Of a stretch of DNA of 64,000 nt, positions 52,351-64,000 are shown piece by piece. The notes under the pieces are model-generated. The model had not been told where the DNA came from and did no database searches. It saw only the letters and a list, made by a program, of their open reading frames with translations. The stretch's first letter is position 1, and each line of letters starts with the position of its first letter. This DNA is from Manihot esculenta (Eukaryota > Streptophyta > Magnoliopsida > Malpighiales > Euphorbiaceae), in the NCBI RefSeq assembly GCF_001659605.2, contig NC_035164.2, positions 18,570,000-18,633,999 on the forward strand, given 5' to 3'. The position numbers were made by a program, and so were the translations under genes.

Positions 52351-54587
52351 TGTAACGATCCGGAAACCGGACAGCTACCGGCGCTAGGATTCAGATTGGC
52401 TTAAGGCCGCCGGGACCCGTAGCAAGCCTAACATACATCCTGTTACCTGGTAAAATCCCATACATGATCAAACATAAACATAAAAACTTTAAAAACTTTC
52501 ATACACCAAGCTTGATTCGTATGCTACATAACTGTAAACATATAAACCCCTATGCTAGAGCCCTCATCAAATGCTCTAGCTGGGTCAACATCACATACAT
52601 CAAGCCTGGTTCACTTCTCAACAAAAAAAAAAACATAATATACATCATGTATAAAAAGGGACTAACTAGACCTTAGGGCCAAGCACCATTCTAATCCATA
52701 AAACCGTACTCTACTTTACATTACATTACATTATCTTACAATACATTATATCAATTTACATTACATGTCCACACTAACATACTACTCTATTACAAAGCCA
52801 TAACCTTTACCCTTGACGTCTTCCTGGACTACCTTTGACCTGTAAGCCTGGGGGTTAGGGAAAAGGGGTGAGCTAAAAAGCCCAGTGAGCAGAACAGACA
52901 AACAATAATAATAAAACATGCTTTCATGGAATGCGTCACATCACAAACATTTCACATCACGGATGGACTTGACCTCCAAAACTCCCTCTGTCTGTGCTCG
53001 GCCCTCGAAGGAGCTCCTCAGGACTTCTGTAACATACATGGTGCCGGGCCCTCGGTGGGGCTCCTCAAGACTTCTGTATCATAACATAGTGCCCGGCCCT
53101 CGAAGGGGCTCCTCAGGACTTCTGTAACATATCATATCTAGGGCTATTGGGGTCGCCTTGGTCCATCCACATCAACAACAAATTATGCAATGCAACATCT
53201 TTGTGAATCTAATGCAGCAACCTAATACATATACATGGTATTCATGATGCGTGAACATGCTTAAAACATTTGAGTTAGTTCTACTCACCTCTGGCAGATG
53301 CTGGACTGACTCTGCAACAGCTAACACTGCTGGCCTCCTCGGTTCCTCGGGTCCGATCCTACACAGGTGGACTCAAATGAGGGACCAAACACACTCTAAT
53401 ACGACTCTAAACAACTCCCCAAAAACCCCCTAAAACATCATAGAATAACCATAGAAATCATGCAAAGGAAGGCTGGACAGGGCACTTTTGGCGGCAGGTT
53501 CGGTGGCCGAAAGTCCCTCCAGAGTCGAAAGCCATGCACCTTCGGCGGCACCTTCGGCGGCCGAAGGTTTCTTCCAGATCCGAAACTCATGCATGTTCGG
53601 CGGCACCTTCGGCGGCCGAAACTCCCTTCCAGAGCCGAAAGTCAAACTTTCGGGGGCAGGGTTCGGCAGCCAAAAGCTTGCCTCCACAGGCAGGTTCGGC
53701 GGCTGAACCTGAGCTCTTCCAGAATGGTAGAACTCAGCCTCCTCATGCACAAACAGCCTCCAAACCTTCCAAAACAACCCAAAACCTCACATGCTCTCTC
53801 CCAAACATGCATACACACTCCTTCATGCATATAGGGCATAAACTAGCTTAAACCTCTCAACATAACATCACAGAAACATACATTAGGTGTAAAACCCATA
53901 TAAACCTTAACATGCACATCTACTCTATCCCATGCATCAACACCCTTAAAACTCTTCATAAAACTTTCTTAAAACAAAGAAAAGGGTGTGGATCCATACT
54001 TACCTCTTGAAGATCGAGGGTTGGTGCGATCCCTAACTTGGAGATGGGAGAAATCAAGCTCCTTGGGTCTCCAAGCTCCAAAACTTGATCTTAAGCTCAA
54101 AAACTTTAAAACCCAAGCTAAAGCTTGTTAAAACTTGAAAGATTTGAAGAAAGAACATGAAAGCAACCAAAGGAGGACATGAACGCACCTTAGCTCGAGA
54201 ATGGGGAGAAAACTCGCCCATTTTCGGTCTGAGGGCCTTTTATAGGTTGCCGGTCAACCACCTTCGGTGGCCAAAGCTGCTTCCAAAACCTCACCACGTT
54301 CGGCGGCCGAACATGGGGTTCGGCGGCCGAAAGAAAGCCACTTTCGGAAGCCTAACGTGCCCCCTAAACTATCCCATGTTCTGCGGCCGAACCTGGAAAT
54401 GTTCTCCTTGGTCTTTTCTTTTCAAAACTCAATTTCTTTTGCATTAAAACCATAAAATCATGTGAAAATATTTTAGAAAACACATTTTACCCTTCTAGAC
54501 GGCTCCGGCATTCTTGAAGTCCAGATTTCGACAGAGATTCCTCCGAAAAGTCGGGATTCCGATGCCAGGATCTAGCCGGGTATTACA
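52351..54587 (-). repeat. 3' LTR of element F (Tekay type, minus strand)
   Basis: It is 2,237 bp, reading TGTAATACCCGG at 54587 to GATCGTTACA at 52351. It includes TATAAAAG (54237-54244), donor-like GTAAGT near 54000, 13-mers in the TTCGGCGGCCGAA form (53480-53705 and 54298-54390), an exon-like block near 53290-53370 and a three-copy minisatellite (52994-53135). It interrupts reverse transcriptase L. Confidence 0.9.
52994..53135 (-). repeat. Minisatellite in LTR F
   Basis: Three units of about 47 bp contain GGCCCTCG, GGGGCTCCTCAGGACTTCTG and a variable AT spacer. On the opposite strand the unit resembles the C minisatellite (CCTGAGGAGC). Confidence 0.85.
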
Positions 54588-54812
54588 TTCTTCCCCCCTT
54601 TAAGAACATTTGTCCTTGAATGTTCAAACAACAAACAAACAAGCAAGCAAGCCAAGCTTAAAAACCTCTCCTAAAAGATACGGATACTGCTGGAGGATGA
54701 ACTCCCGGGTCTCTCAGGCATACTTTTCCATTATGTGGTGATTCCAAAGAGCTACTATCATTGGGATTCCTTGTTCCTCCGCTTTCTGACTTGTGTGTCT
54801 ATGATCCGCACT
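54588..54812 (-). pseudogene. Polypurine tract, hairpin and Pol C-terminus of F
   Basis: Next to the LTR lie the purine run (54588-54603) and the degenerate hairpin (54604-54625). The last chromodomain codons of Pol follow on the minus strand, from about 54812 (HTSQKAEEQGIPMI), with TGA at 54714-54716 in place of Trp. Element G interrupts the gene at 54813; the rest of F is outside the window. Confidence 0.82.
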
Positions 54813-57001
54813 TGTAACGAGCCCAAAATGGACCGTCACCGGCGCTAGGATTCAGGTCGGCTTAAGGCCGCCAGAACCCGTAGCAAGCCTGCTATACTGT
54901 CTGTGTACCTGTAAATCTCATACATGATCATACATTTTCGTGAAAACAAAAACTCTTTGCTGAACCAAGGCTTAACCTGTGCATGCACTATCTCTGTACT
55001 CTGTACCCCTGACTAGAGCTTGCTCTAGATGGGTTAACTCATACCTGTTAAGCCTGGTTTGTTTTTCACATATGCTGTAAAACATAAATACATATCCAGA
55101 TCATGTACAACACATACATCACTAAGTCAAGCACATTTCTAACTTTATACACAACTATTACATCTCTTATATTACATGTCCACTCTACGCTATTACAAAT
55201 CTCTTTACTTTTTCTGTACTCTGCTGGACTGTCCCTGTACACTGTACACTGAACCTGCAAAACTGGGGTTAAGGGAGTGGGATGAGCTCTATAGCCCAGT
55301 GAGTAGAACAGTAAAATATCTCAGTAAAATATGATCTCATGAAATGCACCATAGCACAGACAAGCCACATCAAGAGTAAACCTGTCACCACATAGTCCCA
55401 GTAACTCTGTGCCAGGGCGTAGAATCGAGCACCTGGTCTTCCTGTCATATATGTATATGTGTATATAACACCTCTGTACTTACCATTGCCAGGGCGTAGT
55501 CAAAGGCTCCTGGACTTTGCTATACCTGCCAGGGCATAGTCAAAGTCTCCTGGACTTCCTGTCTGAGACTATTGGATCATTCAGCATTCACTCACATCAC
55601 CAAATAACGATGCAATGCAACATATTCGTGGATACTAATGCAATCAACCTATGGCATAAGCATGATGCATGAGATATGCTAAAAACATTCCCTTGTGCAA
55701 GTAAAAGAGTTAAGTTTAGTTCCACTCATCTCTCGCTCTGGACTGACTGACTCTGCAGGCTCTGAAAACTCTGGAGCAGTACTCACTGCTGCTCTCTCTG
55801 GTTCCTCTGGTCTGTACCTATACAGATAGACTCACATGAGGGACCAAACTAGCTTATGACCAATTCTCTTACACTCCTCAAGAATCCCCTTAAACTCACT
55901 CTACCATCCATGCAAAGCATGCAAAGGAAAGCTGGACAGAACACTTTCGGCGGCAGGTTCGGCGGCCGAAAGTCCTCTCCAGAGACGAAACTCAAGCACC
56001 TTCGGCGGCCAAATTTCCACTTTCGGCTGCCGAACCCTTTCGGGGGCAAGTTTCGGAGGCCACAAGGCACTCCAGCGACGAAAGTCTCTCACCTTCGGCG
56101 GCACCTTCGGCGGCCGAACTTCAAAGCTCGGGGGCAAGCTTGGGCAGCCGAAGCCACCTCCTCTCTCCTCCTCAAGGGTTCGGCGGCCGAATGTACCTTC
56201 GGCTGCCGAACCTGAGTTCATCAGCAGGGCAGAAACTTGCCCTGCCTCTCGCCAAATGCACAAAAATCACTCCACTTCAAACACCTCAATACTTCCACTT
56301 GCATACACTCATGTATATGCTCAAAGGGGTAAACAAACTACCTTAAAACCCCAAACATACAACACAAACAACACAGAAACAAGCTCTATGCACAAAATCA
56401 TCAAAACCTCTCTTTTTAACCTATTCATGCAACTCTCTCCATAAACCCCATAAAACCTTCAGAAAACATAAAAACAGGCTCCAGATCTTCACGTACCTGT
56501 TGAAACCAAGAAGATGAACGATCCTAATGTGGAGTTTTGGAGCAACTTGCCTTCCAACTCTCCAAACTTCAAAACTTTGAGTGTTTAGCTTCAAACCTTC
56601 AAATAATCATGAAAACTAATCAAATCTTTGCATGATTTAATGAAAACATGAAGAAATACTCACAAAGGGCAGAGTTTCACCTCAGCAAGTGAAAGAAACG
56701 GTGTTCTACCGCTTCAACCGACTGAGGGCCATTTATAGGTGGCTGGCCAGACCACCTTCGGCGGCCTATCGTGAAACCGAAAGCCATGCATGTTCAGCGG
56801 CCGAACCTCAACTTCGGCGGCCGAACCTGGCTTTTCTGCCTTGGTTCATTTCACTGAAAACCTCATTTCCTTATGCATAAACTTGATAAACATAGCAAAA
56901 CATTATAGAAAAACATATATCTAACCCATCTAGCGACTTCCGACATCCTGAACTCCATCGGAAAGGAGAATTCCGATGCCGGACTCTAGCCGGGTATTAC
57001 A
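54813..57001 (-). repeat. 3' LTR of G
   Basis: It is 2,189 bp. It has a TATA-like CTATAAATGG on the minus strand (56729-56738), donor-like GTACGT near 56493, 13-mers (55945-56212 and 56755-56825), the acceptor-like CCCAGTTTTGCAG (minus, near 55256-55268) and a three-unit minisatellite (55410-55562). Confidence 0.9.
55410..55562 (-). repeat. Minisatellite in the G 3' LTR, three units
   Basis: The units share TGCCAGGGCGTAG and CTCCTGGACTT. The 5' LTR has four (62818-63000). The unit resembles the complement of the E minisatellite (CTACGCCCTGGCA). Confidence 0.88.
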
Positions 57002-57038
57002 TTCTCCCCCCCTTAAGAACATTCGTCCTCGGATGTTC
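57002..57038 (-). promoter_or_regulatory. Polypurine tract and hairpin of G
   Basis: The minus strand reads GAACATCCGAGGACGAATGTTC (57017-57038, one arm mismatch) and then the G-run adjoining the 3' LTR. Confidence 0.78.
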
Positions 57039-57087
57039 CTAAAACAAACAAAACAAACAATTAACACATAAAAGGAGGAAATTAACC

Positions 57088-60000
57088 TCAAAACAAATAT
57101 GGATATTGCTGGAGCATAGACTCCCGCGTCTCCCAGGTACACTCTTCTAGATTATGGTGGTTCCATAAAACTTTTACCATCGGAATCTCCTTGTTCCTTA
57201 GCTGTCTGATCTGTGTGTCCAAAATCCGCACTGGCTGCTCTATATAGGTGAGATCTGTAAGAATCTCCACCTCAGGCTCACTCAGAACCTGATTCGGATC
57301 TGACACAAACTGCCGTAGCATAGAAACATGAAATACCGGGTGAATTCTCGCCATAGAAGCAGGTAAATCCAGCTTATACAACACATTTCCGACCCGCTGC
57401 AAAATCTCAAAGGGGCCAATGTATCGTGGGGCTAACTTACCCTTCTTTCCAAAACGAACCACTCCTTTCATTGGAGACACTTTCAGCAATAGCCAATTAC
57501 CTTCCTAGAACTCTAACTGTTTTATGCGAACGTCTGCATAACTTTTCTGTCTGCTCTGCGCTGTTCTGATTCTCTCTCTGATTATGGGCACCACTCTACT
57601 GGTAATCTCTACTAATTCTGGCCCTGCAAGAGCCTTCTCTCCTATCTCTTCCCAGCAAACAGGGGATCTGCACTTCCGCCCATACAAAGCTTCATAAGGA
57701 GCCATCCCTATGCTAGCATGATGGCTGTTATTGTAGGCAAACTCCACCAAAGGTAGATGCTGCCTCCAAGAACCGCCAAAGTCTAACACACACAGTCGAA
57801 GCATATCCTCTATGGTCTGGATGGTCCTCTCTGACTGTCCATCAGTCTGTGGGTGGAAAGCAGTGCTAAAATCCAATCTCGTGCCCATCGCACTCTGCAG
57901 ACTTCGCCAAAATCTGGAGGTGAACTGAGGTCCTCTGTCTGAAACTATAGACACTGGAACTCCATGTAACCTCACGATCTCATCCAGATAGACCTGTGCC
58001 AACTTATCCACAGAATAGTTACTCCGTACTGGAAGAAAATGAGCAGATTTCGTGAGTCTGTCCACAATCACCCATATAGAGTCTATCCTGTTGGACGTAG
58101 CTGGTAAACCCACTACAAAATCCATGGCTATGTTCTCCCATTTCCATTCTGGAATCGGTAATGGGTTAAGCATTCCGGCTGGTTTCTGATGCTCTAGTTT
58201 CACCCTCTGGCAAACCTCACAGGCTGTCACAAACTGCGCCACTTCTTTCTTCATGGCTGGCCACCAATAGACCCTTTTGAGATCCTAGTACATCTTGGTG
58301 GCTCCTGGGTGAACACTATACCTCGCATTATGAGCTTCCCTCATAATGTCTTCCTTCACACTGCCCCTATCTGGTACACAAAGTCAACTCCCATAACGAA
58401 GGATCCCTTTGCTATCAAATCTGAACTCTGCACTGTTGCCTGACTGAACCGTTTTGGCAATTTTCATCAACACAGGGTCCTCATGCTGTCTCTGTGCGAT
58501 CTGCTCTAAAAACACAGGTGTCACTCTCATCTGTGCGATCAATGCACCTGTACCAGACAACTCTAGCTGTAACCCGTCTTCTAAGAGCTTATAAAGCTCC
58601 ATCACGACTGGTCTCCGCTCTGCTGCTATATGGGATAAATTGCCTAGTGACTTCCGGCTTAGGGCGTCTGGCACAACATTCGCCTTACCCGGATGGTACT
58701 AGATCTTACAATCATAATCACTGAGCAATTCTACCCATCTTCTCTGCCTCATATTCAACTCTCTCTGACTCAAGATGTACTGTAAACTTTTATGATCGGT
58801 GAAGATCTCGCATTTAACCCCATAGAGGTAATGCCGCCACATCTTAAGTGCAAAGATAACTGCTGCCATCTCAAGGTCATGGGTAGGGTAATTCAACTCG
58901 TGCTTCTTCAACTGTCTAGAAGCATAAGCTATCACTCTATCACTCTACATCAAAACACAGCCCAATCCCACTCGAGATGCATCACAGAACACTGTGAAGT
59001 CCTCATGAGTCACAGGCAGAGATAACACTAGTGCTGTAGTCAATCTCCGCTTAAGCTCTTCAAAGCTCGCTTCACACTGATCTGACCAGATAAACTTCTG
59101 GTTCTTCTGAGTCAGTTTGGTCATAGGAGCTGCTATCTTTGAAAAGTCCTGAACGAACCTCCTGTAGTAACCTGCCAGTCCCAGAAAACTTTTAATCTCA
59201 GTCACTGTAGTGGGTCTGGGCCAGTTAGCTACAGCCTCTATCTTCTTGGGGTCTACCTCAATACCCTCTGCTGATACCACATGTCCCAAGAAGGAAATGC
59301 TCCTCAACCAAAACTCACACTTTGAGAACTTGGCATACAATCCATGTTCTCTCAGTATCTGCAGAACTATCCTCAGATGCTGGGCATGCTCCTCTGCATC
59401 TCTGGAATACACTAAAATATCATCGATGAAAACAATGACAAAGTGATCCAGAAACTCACTGAATATCCTGTTCATGAGATCCATGAATGCTGCAGGGGCG
59501 TTAGTCAACCCGAACGGCATCACTAAGAACTCATAATGCCCATATCTAGTTCTGAAAGCTGTCTTTGGCACATCTGCCTCTCTCACTCTCAACTGATGAT
59601 ATCCGGATCTCAGATCTATTTTAGAGAAACAACCTGCTCCAGCTAGCTGGTCGAATAGATCATCAATCCGAGGTAAAGGATACCTATTCTTGGTAGTGAC
59701 CTTGTTCAACTGTCTGTAGTCAATACAAAGTCTGAGGGATCCATCCTTCTTTCTGACAAAGAGCACTGGAGCACCCCAAGGTGAGGTACTAGGGCGGATG
59801 AAACCCTTATCTACCAAGTCCTGCAACTGCTCTTTTAACTCTTTTAACTCTGCTGGCGCCATCCTATAGGGAGGAATAGAGATAGGTCTTGTATCAGGCA
59901 GCAATTCTATTTCAAACTCTATCTCCCTACCAGGTGGTAGTCCTGGAAGTTCGTCTGGGAACACATCGAGATACTCTCGGACGACTGGTACTGTGGCTGG

Positions 60001-61989
60001 TTCCCTAACCTGACTGTCTAGCTCTCTCACATGAGCTAGAAACCCCTGACAACCCCTCCTAAGCAAACGACGAGCCTGAAGGGCTGAAATCATACCTCTG
60101 GGTGTACCTCTCCTGTCTCCTCTGAAGACACACTCTGACCCATCCTGGTCTCTGAGACTCACTAGTTTCTCTCTACAGTCCAAGGTAGCACTATATGCAG
60201 ATAACCAATCCATCCCTAGAATGACATCAAAATCTGTCAAGTCTAGAACCACAAGGTCAGCTGGAAGGCATCTACCCTCTATGAACACTGGACTGAAATG
60301 ACAGACTGACACTGCCACTGATGGGTCACATCTAGGTCCACTGACCCAGAGAGGATACTCTAACTCAGAACTGATCAAACCCAATCTCTCTATGGCTCTC
60401 GAAGCAATAAAGGAATGATAAGCACCGGGGTCCATCAAAGCATACACATCTGAACACCCAATGATGAGATTACCTGACACTACTGTGTTCGACGTGTTAG
60501 CCTCCTCCTGTGTCACAGTGAAAATCCGTGCTGGGGCTACCGGATTTCCACCTCGGGAACCTGCTGCTGAAGTAGAGGTTGCCCCTCTCCCTCTACCTCT
60601 GCCACTACTCTGAGGCATGACCGGAGCTGCTGGCCGTACAACTGGCTGTACCACACTGCCTGAACTCATCTGCTGGGATGGTGCAAAAGTCACCTGAGGA
60701 CAATCCCGAGCAATATGCCCTTCCTGTCCACAGCGAAAACAAGCTGTAGATCCCAACCGACAAACTCCTCCATGTGGTTTTCCGCATCTTCTGCATACTG
60801 GAGCTGTGCCAGAGCTTGAGCCACTACCTATTCCCAGACCTGACTTAACTTTACTCCAGAACTTACTCTTTGTTCCTTTTGCTCTATCCCATCTCTTGCT
60901 GCCTGAAGTGGGGGCTTTAGAACCCGAAGCCTGTGCCTTTGACTATTTCTGAATATTGGCACTAGCTTCCATTTTCCTGGCTGCGTCCACTATCGTGTGG
61001 AAACTCTCCTTTTCTGCTGGAAGAATCAAGGAAGAATACCTGGGATGCAGTCTCATAGTATATCTCCTTGCCTTCTTCTGATCAGTATCATAGGCTTGAC
61101 CCACATACTGAAGCAAATCCAGGAACTTATCTGTGAATTCATCAACACTCATTTCATCTGTTTGTCTCAACTGTTCAAACTCTATTACCTTCATCTCCCT
61201 ATAACTGTCAGGAAAAGCCCACCCTGCAAATTCATTGGCGAACTCTCCCCAGGACATGCTGTCCATTCTGGGTTCCACATAGTTCTTGAACCATTCTCTG
61301 GCCTTTTTGCATTTCAGTGTAAACCCTGCCATCTCAATGGCTCTACTATCATCAGCTCCCAACTCACTGGTTATCATTCTAACTAATCTGAGGTATTCAA
61401 ATGGATCATCTCCCGTGTTATATTTAGGAGCATCCAATTTCAAGTACTCCGTCATTTGCACCTTACCTCCAGATGAGCTAGGTTGATGTCTGTCAACAAC
61501 AGGGGCTACTGGTTCTGGTGGTGGTACTGGGTCATTTGGCTCTGGGTGTGCTGCACTTGGATGGGTAGGGGAAGGTGGATACATAGGATATGGTGGATAG
61601 TACGAAGGATAAGGCATATATGGCATGTAAGGGGGATATGGGACAAAACTAGAGTACTCCGACATACCTCCCATCGGATACTCTGGATAGCCAAAACCTG
61701 AGGTCTGAGCGCCTCCCTGCGACTCTCCCATACCTTCCTCAAAGTTGCCTATACCCATGCTATCATCTCTAGACTGATCAATCTCCATAGCTTCCCTCCT
61801 TTCCTCTGATCTTTCTCCCCTAGCTGTACCTCTTCTGCTCTCGTCTACAGACCTTCTAGGGTCTATTGACGTACCTTCCCTGCTAGATCTCTGAGACCTT
61901 GCCCTGGGCAATGCAGGAGGACGAGCAGCTAGTCTCTCACTCTCTGGTGGGACTCCAGTCAATCGAGCGGATCGACGAGTTCCTCTCAT
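57088..61989 (-). pseudogene. Full-length Gag-Pol of G with six in-frame stops
   Basis: One unbroken frame of about 1,634 codons runs from the ATG at 61989 (MRGTRR, as in A and B) to the stop at 57088-57090. It shows a Pro/Tyr-rich Gag N-terminus, Gag core (61400-61000), knuckle [14 protein letters not shown] (60740), protease (DPGAS is DPGAY here, near 60430), reverse transcriptase FIDDILVYS (near 59410), RNase H FCDAS (58985), integrase and chromodomain tail. Premature stops lie at 60943-60945, 58945-58947, 58699-58701, 58384-58386, 58285-58287 and 57505-57507. Five are TAG where homologues suggest CAG, and one is TGA for CGA. There are no frameshifts. Confidence 0.93.
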
Positions 61990-62195
61990 CTTTACTCTGG
62001 AACCACAACATATAATATAGCACTTTAGCACATAAACATCACATCTCAGTAATACATATGCAAAACTCATAGCAGATCAGAACAGATAGGACGCAATACC
62101 CTATCCTAGTGGACATGATTTCCTATTGTGCTTGACCATTTCTAACCTGTATGAGCCCAACACTGTCTCTATAGGTCCGATCATGTGAACCTAGG
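61990..62195 (-). other. 5' leader of G
   Basis: The leader lies between the primer site and Gag. The stretch CAAGCACAATAGGAAATC and ATGTCCACTAGGATAGG (minus strand, 62100-62140) is conserved with A, B and C. The short hairpin of A-C is not preserved. An acceptor-like GGTTCCAG precedes the Gag start by about ten bases. Confidence 0.7.
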
Positions 62196-62207
62196 GCTCT
62201 GATACCA
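62196..62207 (-). promoter_or_regulatory. Primer binding site of G (tRNA-Met initiator)
   Basis: The minus strand reads TGGTATCAGAGC, three bases from the 5' LTR end at 62211. Confidence 0.9.
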
Positions 62208-62210
62208 ATC

Positions 62211-64000
62211 TGTAACGACCCCAAAATGGACCATCATCGGCGCTAGGATTCAGGTCGGCTTAAGGCCGCCAGAACCCATAGCAAGCCTGCTATACTCTCT
62301 GTGTACCTGTAAATCTCATACATGATCATACATTTTCGTGAAAACAAAAACTCTTTGCTGAACCAAGGCTTAACCTGTGCATGCACTATCTCTGTACTCT
62401 GTACCCCTGACTAGAGCTTGCTCTAGATGGGTTAACTCATACCTGTTAAGCCTGGTTTGTTTTTCACATATGCTGTAAAACATAGATACATATCCAGATC
62501 ATGTACAACACATACATCACTAAGTCAAGCACATTTCTAACTTTATACACAACTATTACATCTCTTATATTACATGTCCACTCTACGCTATTACAAATCT
62601 CTTTACTCTTTCTGTACTCTGCTGGACTGTCCCTGTACACTGCACACTGAACCTGCAAAACTGGGGTTAAGGGAGTGGGATGAGCTCTATAGCCCAGTGA
62701 GTAGAACAGTAAAACATCTCAGTAAAATATGATCTCATGAAATGCACCATAGCACAGACAAGCCACATCAAGAGTAAACCTGTCACCACATAGTCCTAGT
62801 AACTCTGTGCCAGGGCGTAGAATCGAGCACCTGGTCTTCCTGTCATATATGTATATGTGTATATAACACCTCTGTACTTACCATTGCCAGAGCGTAGTCA
62901 AAGGCTCCTGGACTTTGCTATACCTGCCAGGGCATAGTCAAAGGCTCCTGGACTTCTCTATACCTGCCAGGGCGTAGTCAAAGGCTCCTGGACTTCCTGT
63001 CTGAGACTATTGGATCATTCAGCATTCACTCGCATCACCAAATAACGATGCAATGCAATATATTCGTGGATACTAATGCAATCAACCTATGGCATAAGCA
63101 TGATGCATGAGATATGCTAAAAACATTCCCTTGTGCAAGTAAAAGAGTTAAGTTTAGTTTCACTCACCTCTGGCTCTGGACTGACTGACTCTGCAGGCTC
63201 TGAAAACTCTGGAGCAGTACTCACTGCTGCTCTCTCTGGTTCCTCTGGTCTGTACCTATACAGATAGACTCACATGAGGGACCAAACTAGCTTATGACCA
63301 ATTCTCTTAAACTCCCCAAGAATCCCTTTAAACTCACTCTACCATCCATGCAAAGCATGCAAAGGAAAGCTGGACAGAACACTTTCGGCGGCAGGTTCGG
63401 CGGCCGAAAGTCCTCTCCAGAGACGAAACTCAAGCACCTTCGGCGGCCGAACTTCCACTTTCGGCTGCCGAACCCTTTCGGGGGCAAGTTTCGGAGGCCA
63501 CAAGGCACTCCAGCGACGAAAGTCTCTCACCTTCGGCGGCACCTTCGGCGGCCGAACTTCAAAGCTCGGGGGCAAGCTTGGGCAGCCGAAGCCACCTCCT
63601 CTCTCCTCCTCAAGGGTTCGGCGGCCGAATGTACCTTCGGCTGCCGAACCTGAGTTCATCAGCAGGGCAGAAACTTGCCCTGCCTCTCGCCAAATGCACA
63701 AAACTCACTCCACTTCAAACACCTCAATACTTCCACTTGCATACACTCATGTATATGCTCAAAGGGGTAAACAAACTACCTTAAAACCCCAAACATACAA
63801 CACAAACAACACAGAAACAAGCTCTATGCACAAAATCATCAAAACCTCTCTTTTTAACCTATTCATGCAACTCTCTCCATAAACCCCATAAAACCTTCAG
63901 AAAACATAAAAACAGGCTCCGGATCTTCACGTACCTCTTGAAACCAAGAAGATGAACGATCCTAACGTGGAGTTTTGGAGCAACTTGCCTTCCAACTCTC
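62211..64000 (-). repeat. 5' LTR of G, partial
   Basis: It matches 54813 onward and continues past the window. It has the four-unit minisatellite (62818-63000), exon-like block (about 63165-63260) and 13-mers (63383-63650). Confidence 0.92.
62818..63000 (-). repeat. Minisatellite in the G 5' LTR, four units
   Basis: There is one unit more than in the 3' LTR of the same element. The extra unit (near 62925-62965) is almost identical to its neighbours. Confidence 0.88.

Larger units (their letters stand above)
54813..64000 (-). mobile_element. Element G: Tekay-type retrotransposon, cut by window end
   Basis: The 3' LTR (54813-57001), internal region (57002-62210) and most of the 5' LTR (62211-64000) are present, on the minus strand. 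It is inserted in the Pol end of F; the left flank is GCACT, and the right flank is outside the window. The two LTRs differ by roughly 1-2% by eye over the shared part, so the insertion is fairly recent. The coding region is full length with only in-frame stops. Confidence 0.92.

Noticed and set aside
52464..53433. Small frames in LTR F as candidate genes
   Set aside because: They are inside the LTR, short, not shared with LTRs C, E or G, and overlap the minisatellite.

Overview
The window looks like plant (angiosperm) heterochromatin-type DNA made almost entirely of LTR retrotransposons. I see no host gene, tRNA, rRNA, bacterial operon or CRISPR array. The evidence is the initiator tRNA-Met primer site followed by a Gag-Pol polyprotein ending in a chromodomain (Tekay/Del chromovirus type), the tRNA-Asp-type primer site and FMDDF reverse transcriptase typical of the Athila/Tat group, and nonsense changes in CHG context. 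I cannot name the species from the sequence.

Layout. 1-784 is a copia-type LTR fragment. 785-798 plus 18792-19920 is a minus-strand Tekay-type LTR (called M). It is interrupted by a large insertion, 799-18791, flanked by the 5-bp repeat GACGC. That insertion is a 271-bp piece of unclear origin (799-1069) plus a three-LTR array: LTR1 - internal A - LTR2 - internal B - LTR3 (1070-18791). Internals A and B each encode a nearly complete Gag-Pol broken only by single-base insertions. 19921-25908 is a related, strongly decayed element C, into whose 5' LTR M inserted.

25909-26671 is Athila debris. 26672-51542 is a second three-LTR array, Athila-type and on the minus strand: LTR D1 - internal 1 - LTR D2 - internal 2 - LTR K. 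Its internal 2 is split by two insertions with recognisable target duplications. One is Tekay element E (32332-39256, AATAG/AATGG), which carries a 3.5-kb internal inversion. The other is solo LTR J (40893-49810, ACTGT on both sides), which itself contains the pol-less Athila-type element H (41043-47373). 51543-52350 is an older Athila reverse transcriptase fragment (L). 52351-54812 is Tekay element F (LTR plus the end of pol), and 54813-64000 is Tekay element G inserted into F and running off the window.

How the parts relate. In each Tekay unit the order is LTR, tRNA-Met primer site, leader, Gag with zinc knuckle, protease, reverse transcriptase, RNase H, integrase, chromodomain, hairpin, polypurine tract, LTR. 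No copy here is intact: A and B have homopolymer frameshifts, G has six in-frame stops and no frameshift, E is inverted and partly deleted, C and F are remnants. The Athila-type units lack most of pol and must have depended on enzymes from elsewhere.

Most notable observations: two independent three-LTR arrays; a near-identical outer LTR pair around a divergent middle LTR; a leader stem-loop with compensatory changes; splice-like blocks and arrays of a GCC-box-like 13-mer conserved in the LTRs; nonsense mutations almost all at CHG sites; and LTR minisatellites that differ in copy number between the two LTRs of one element.
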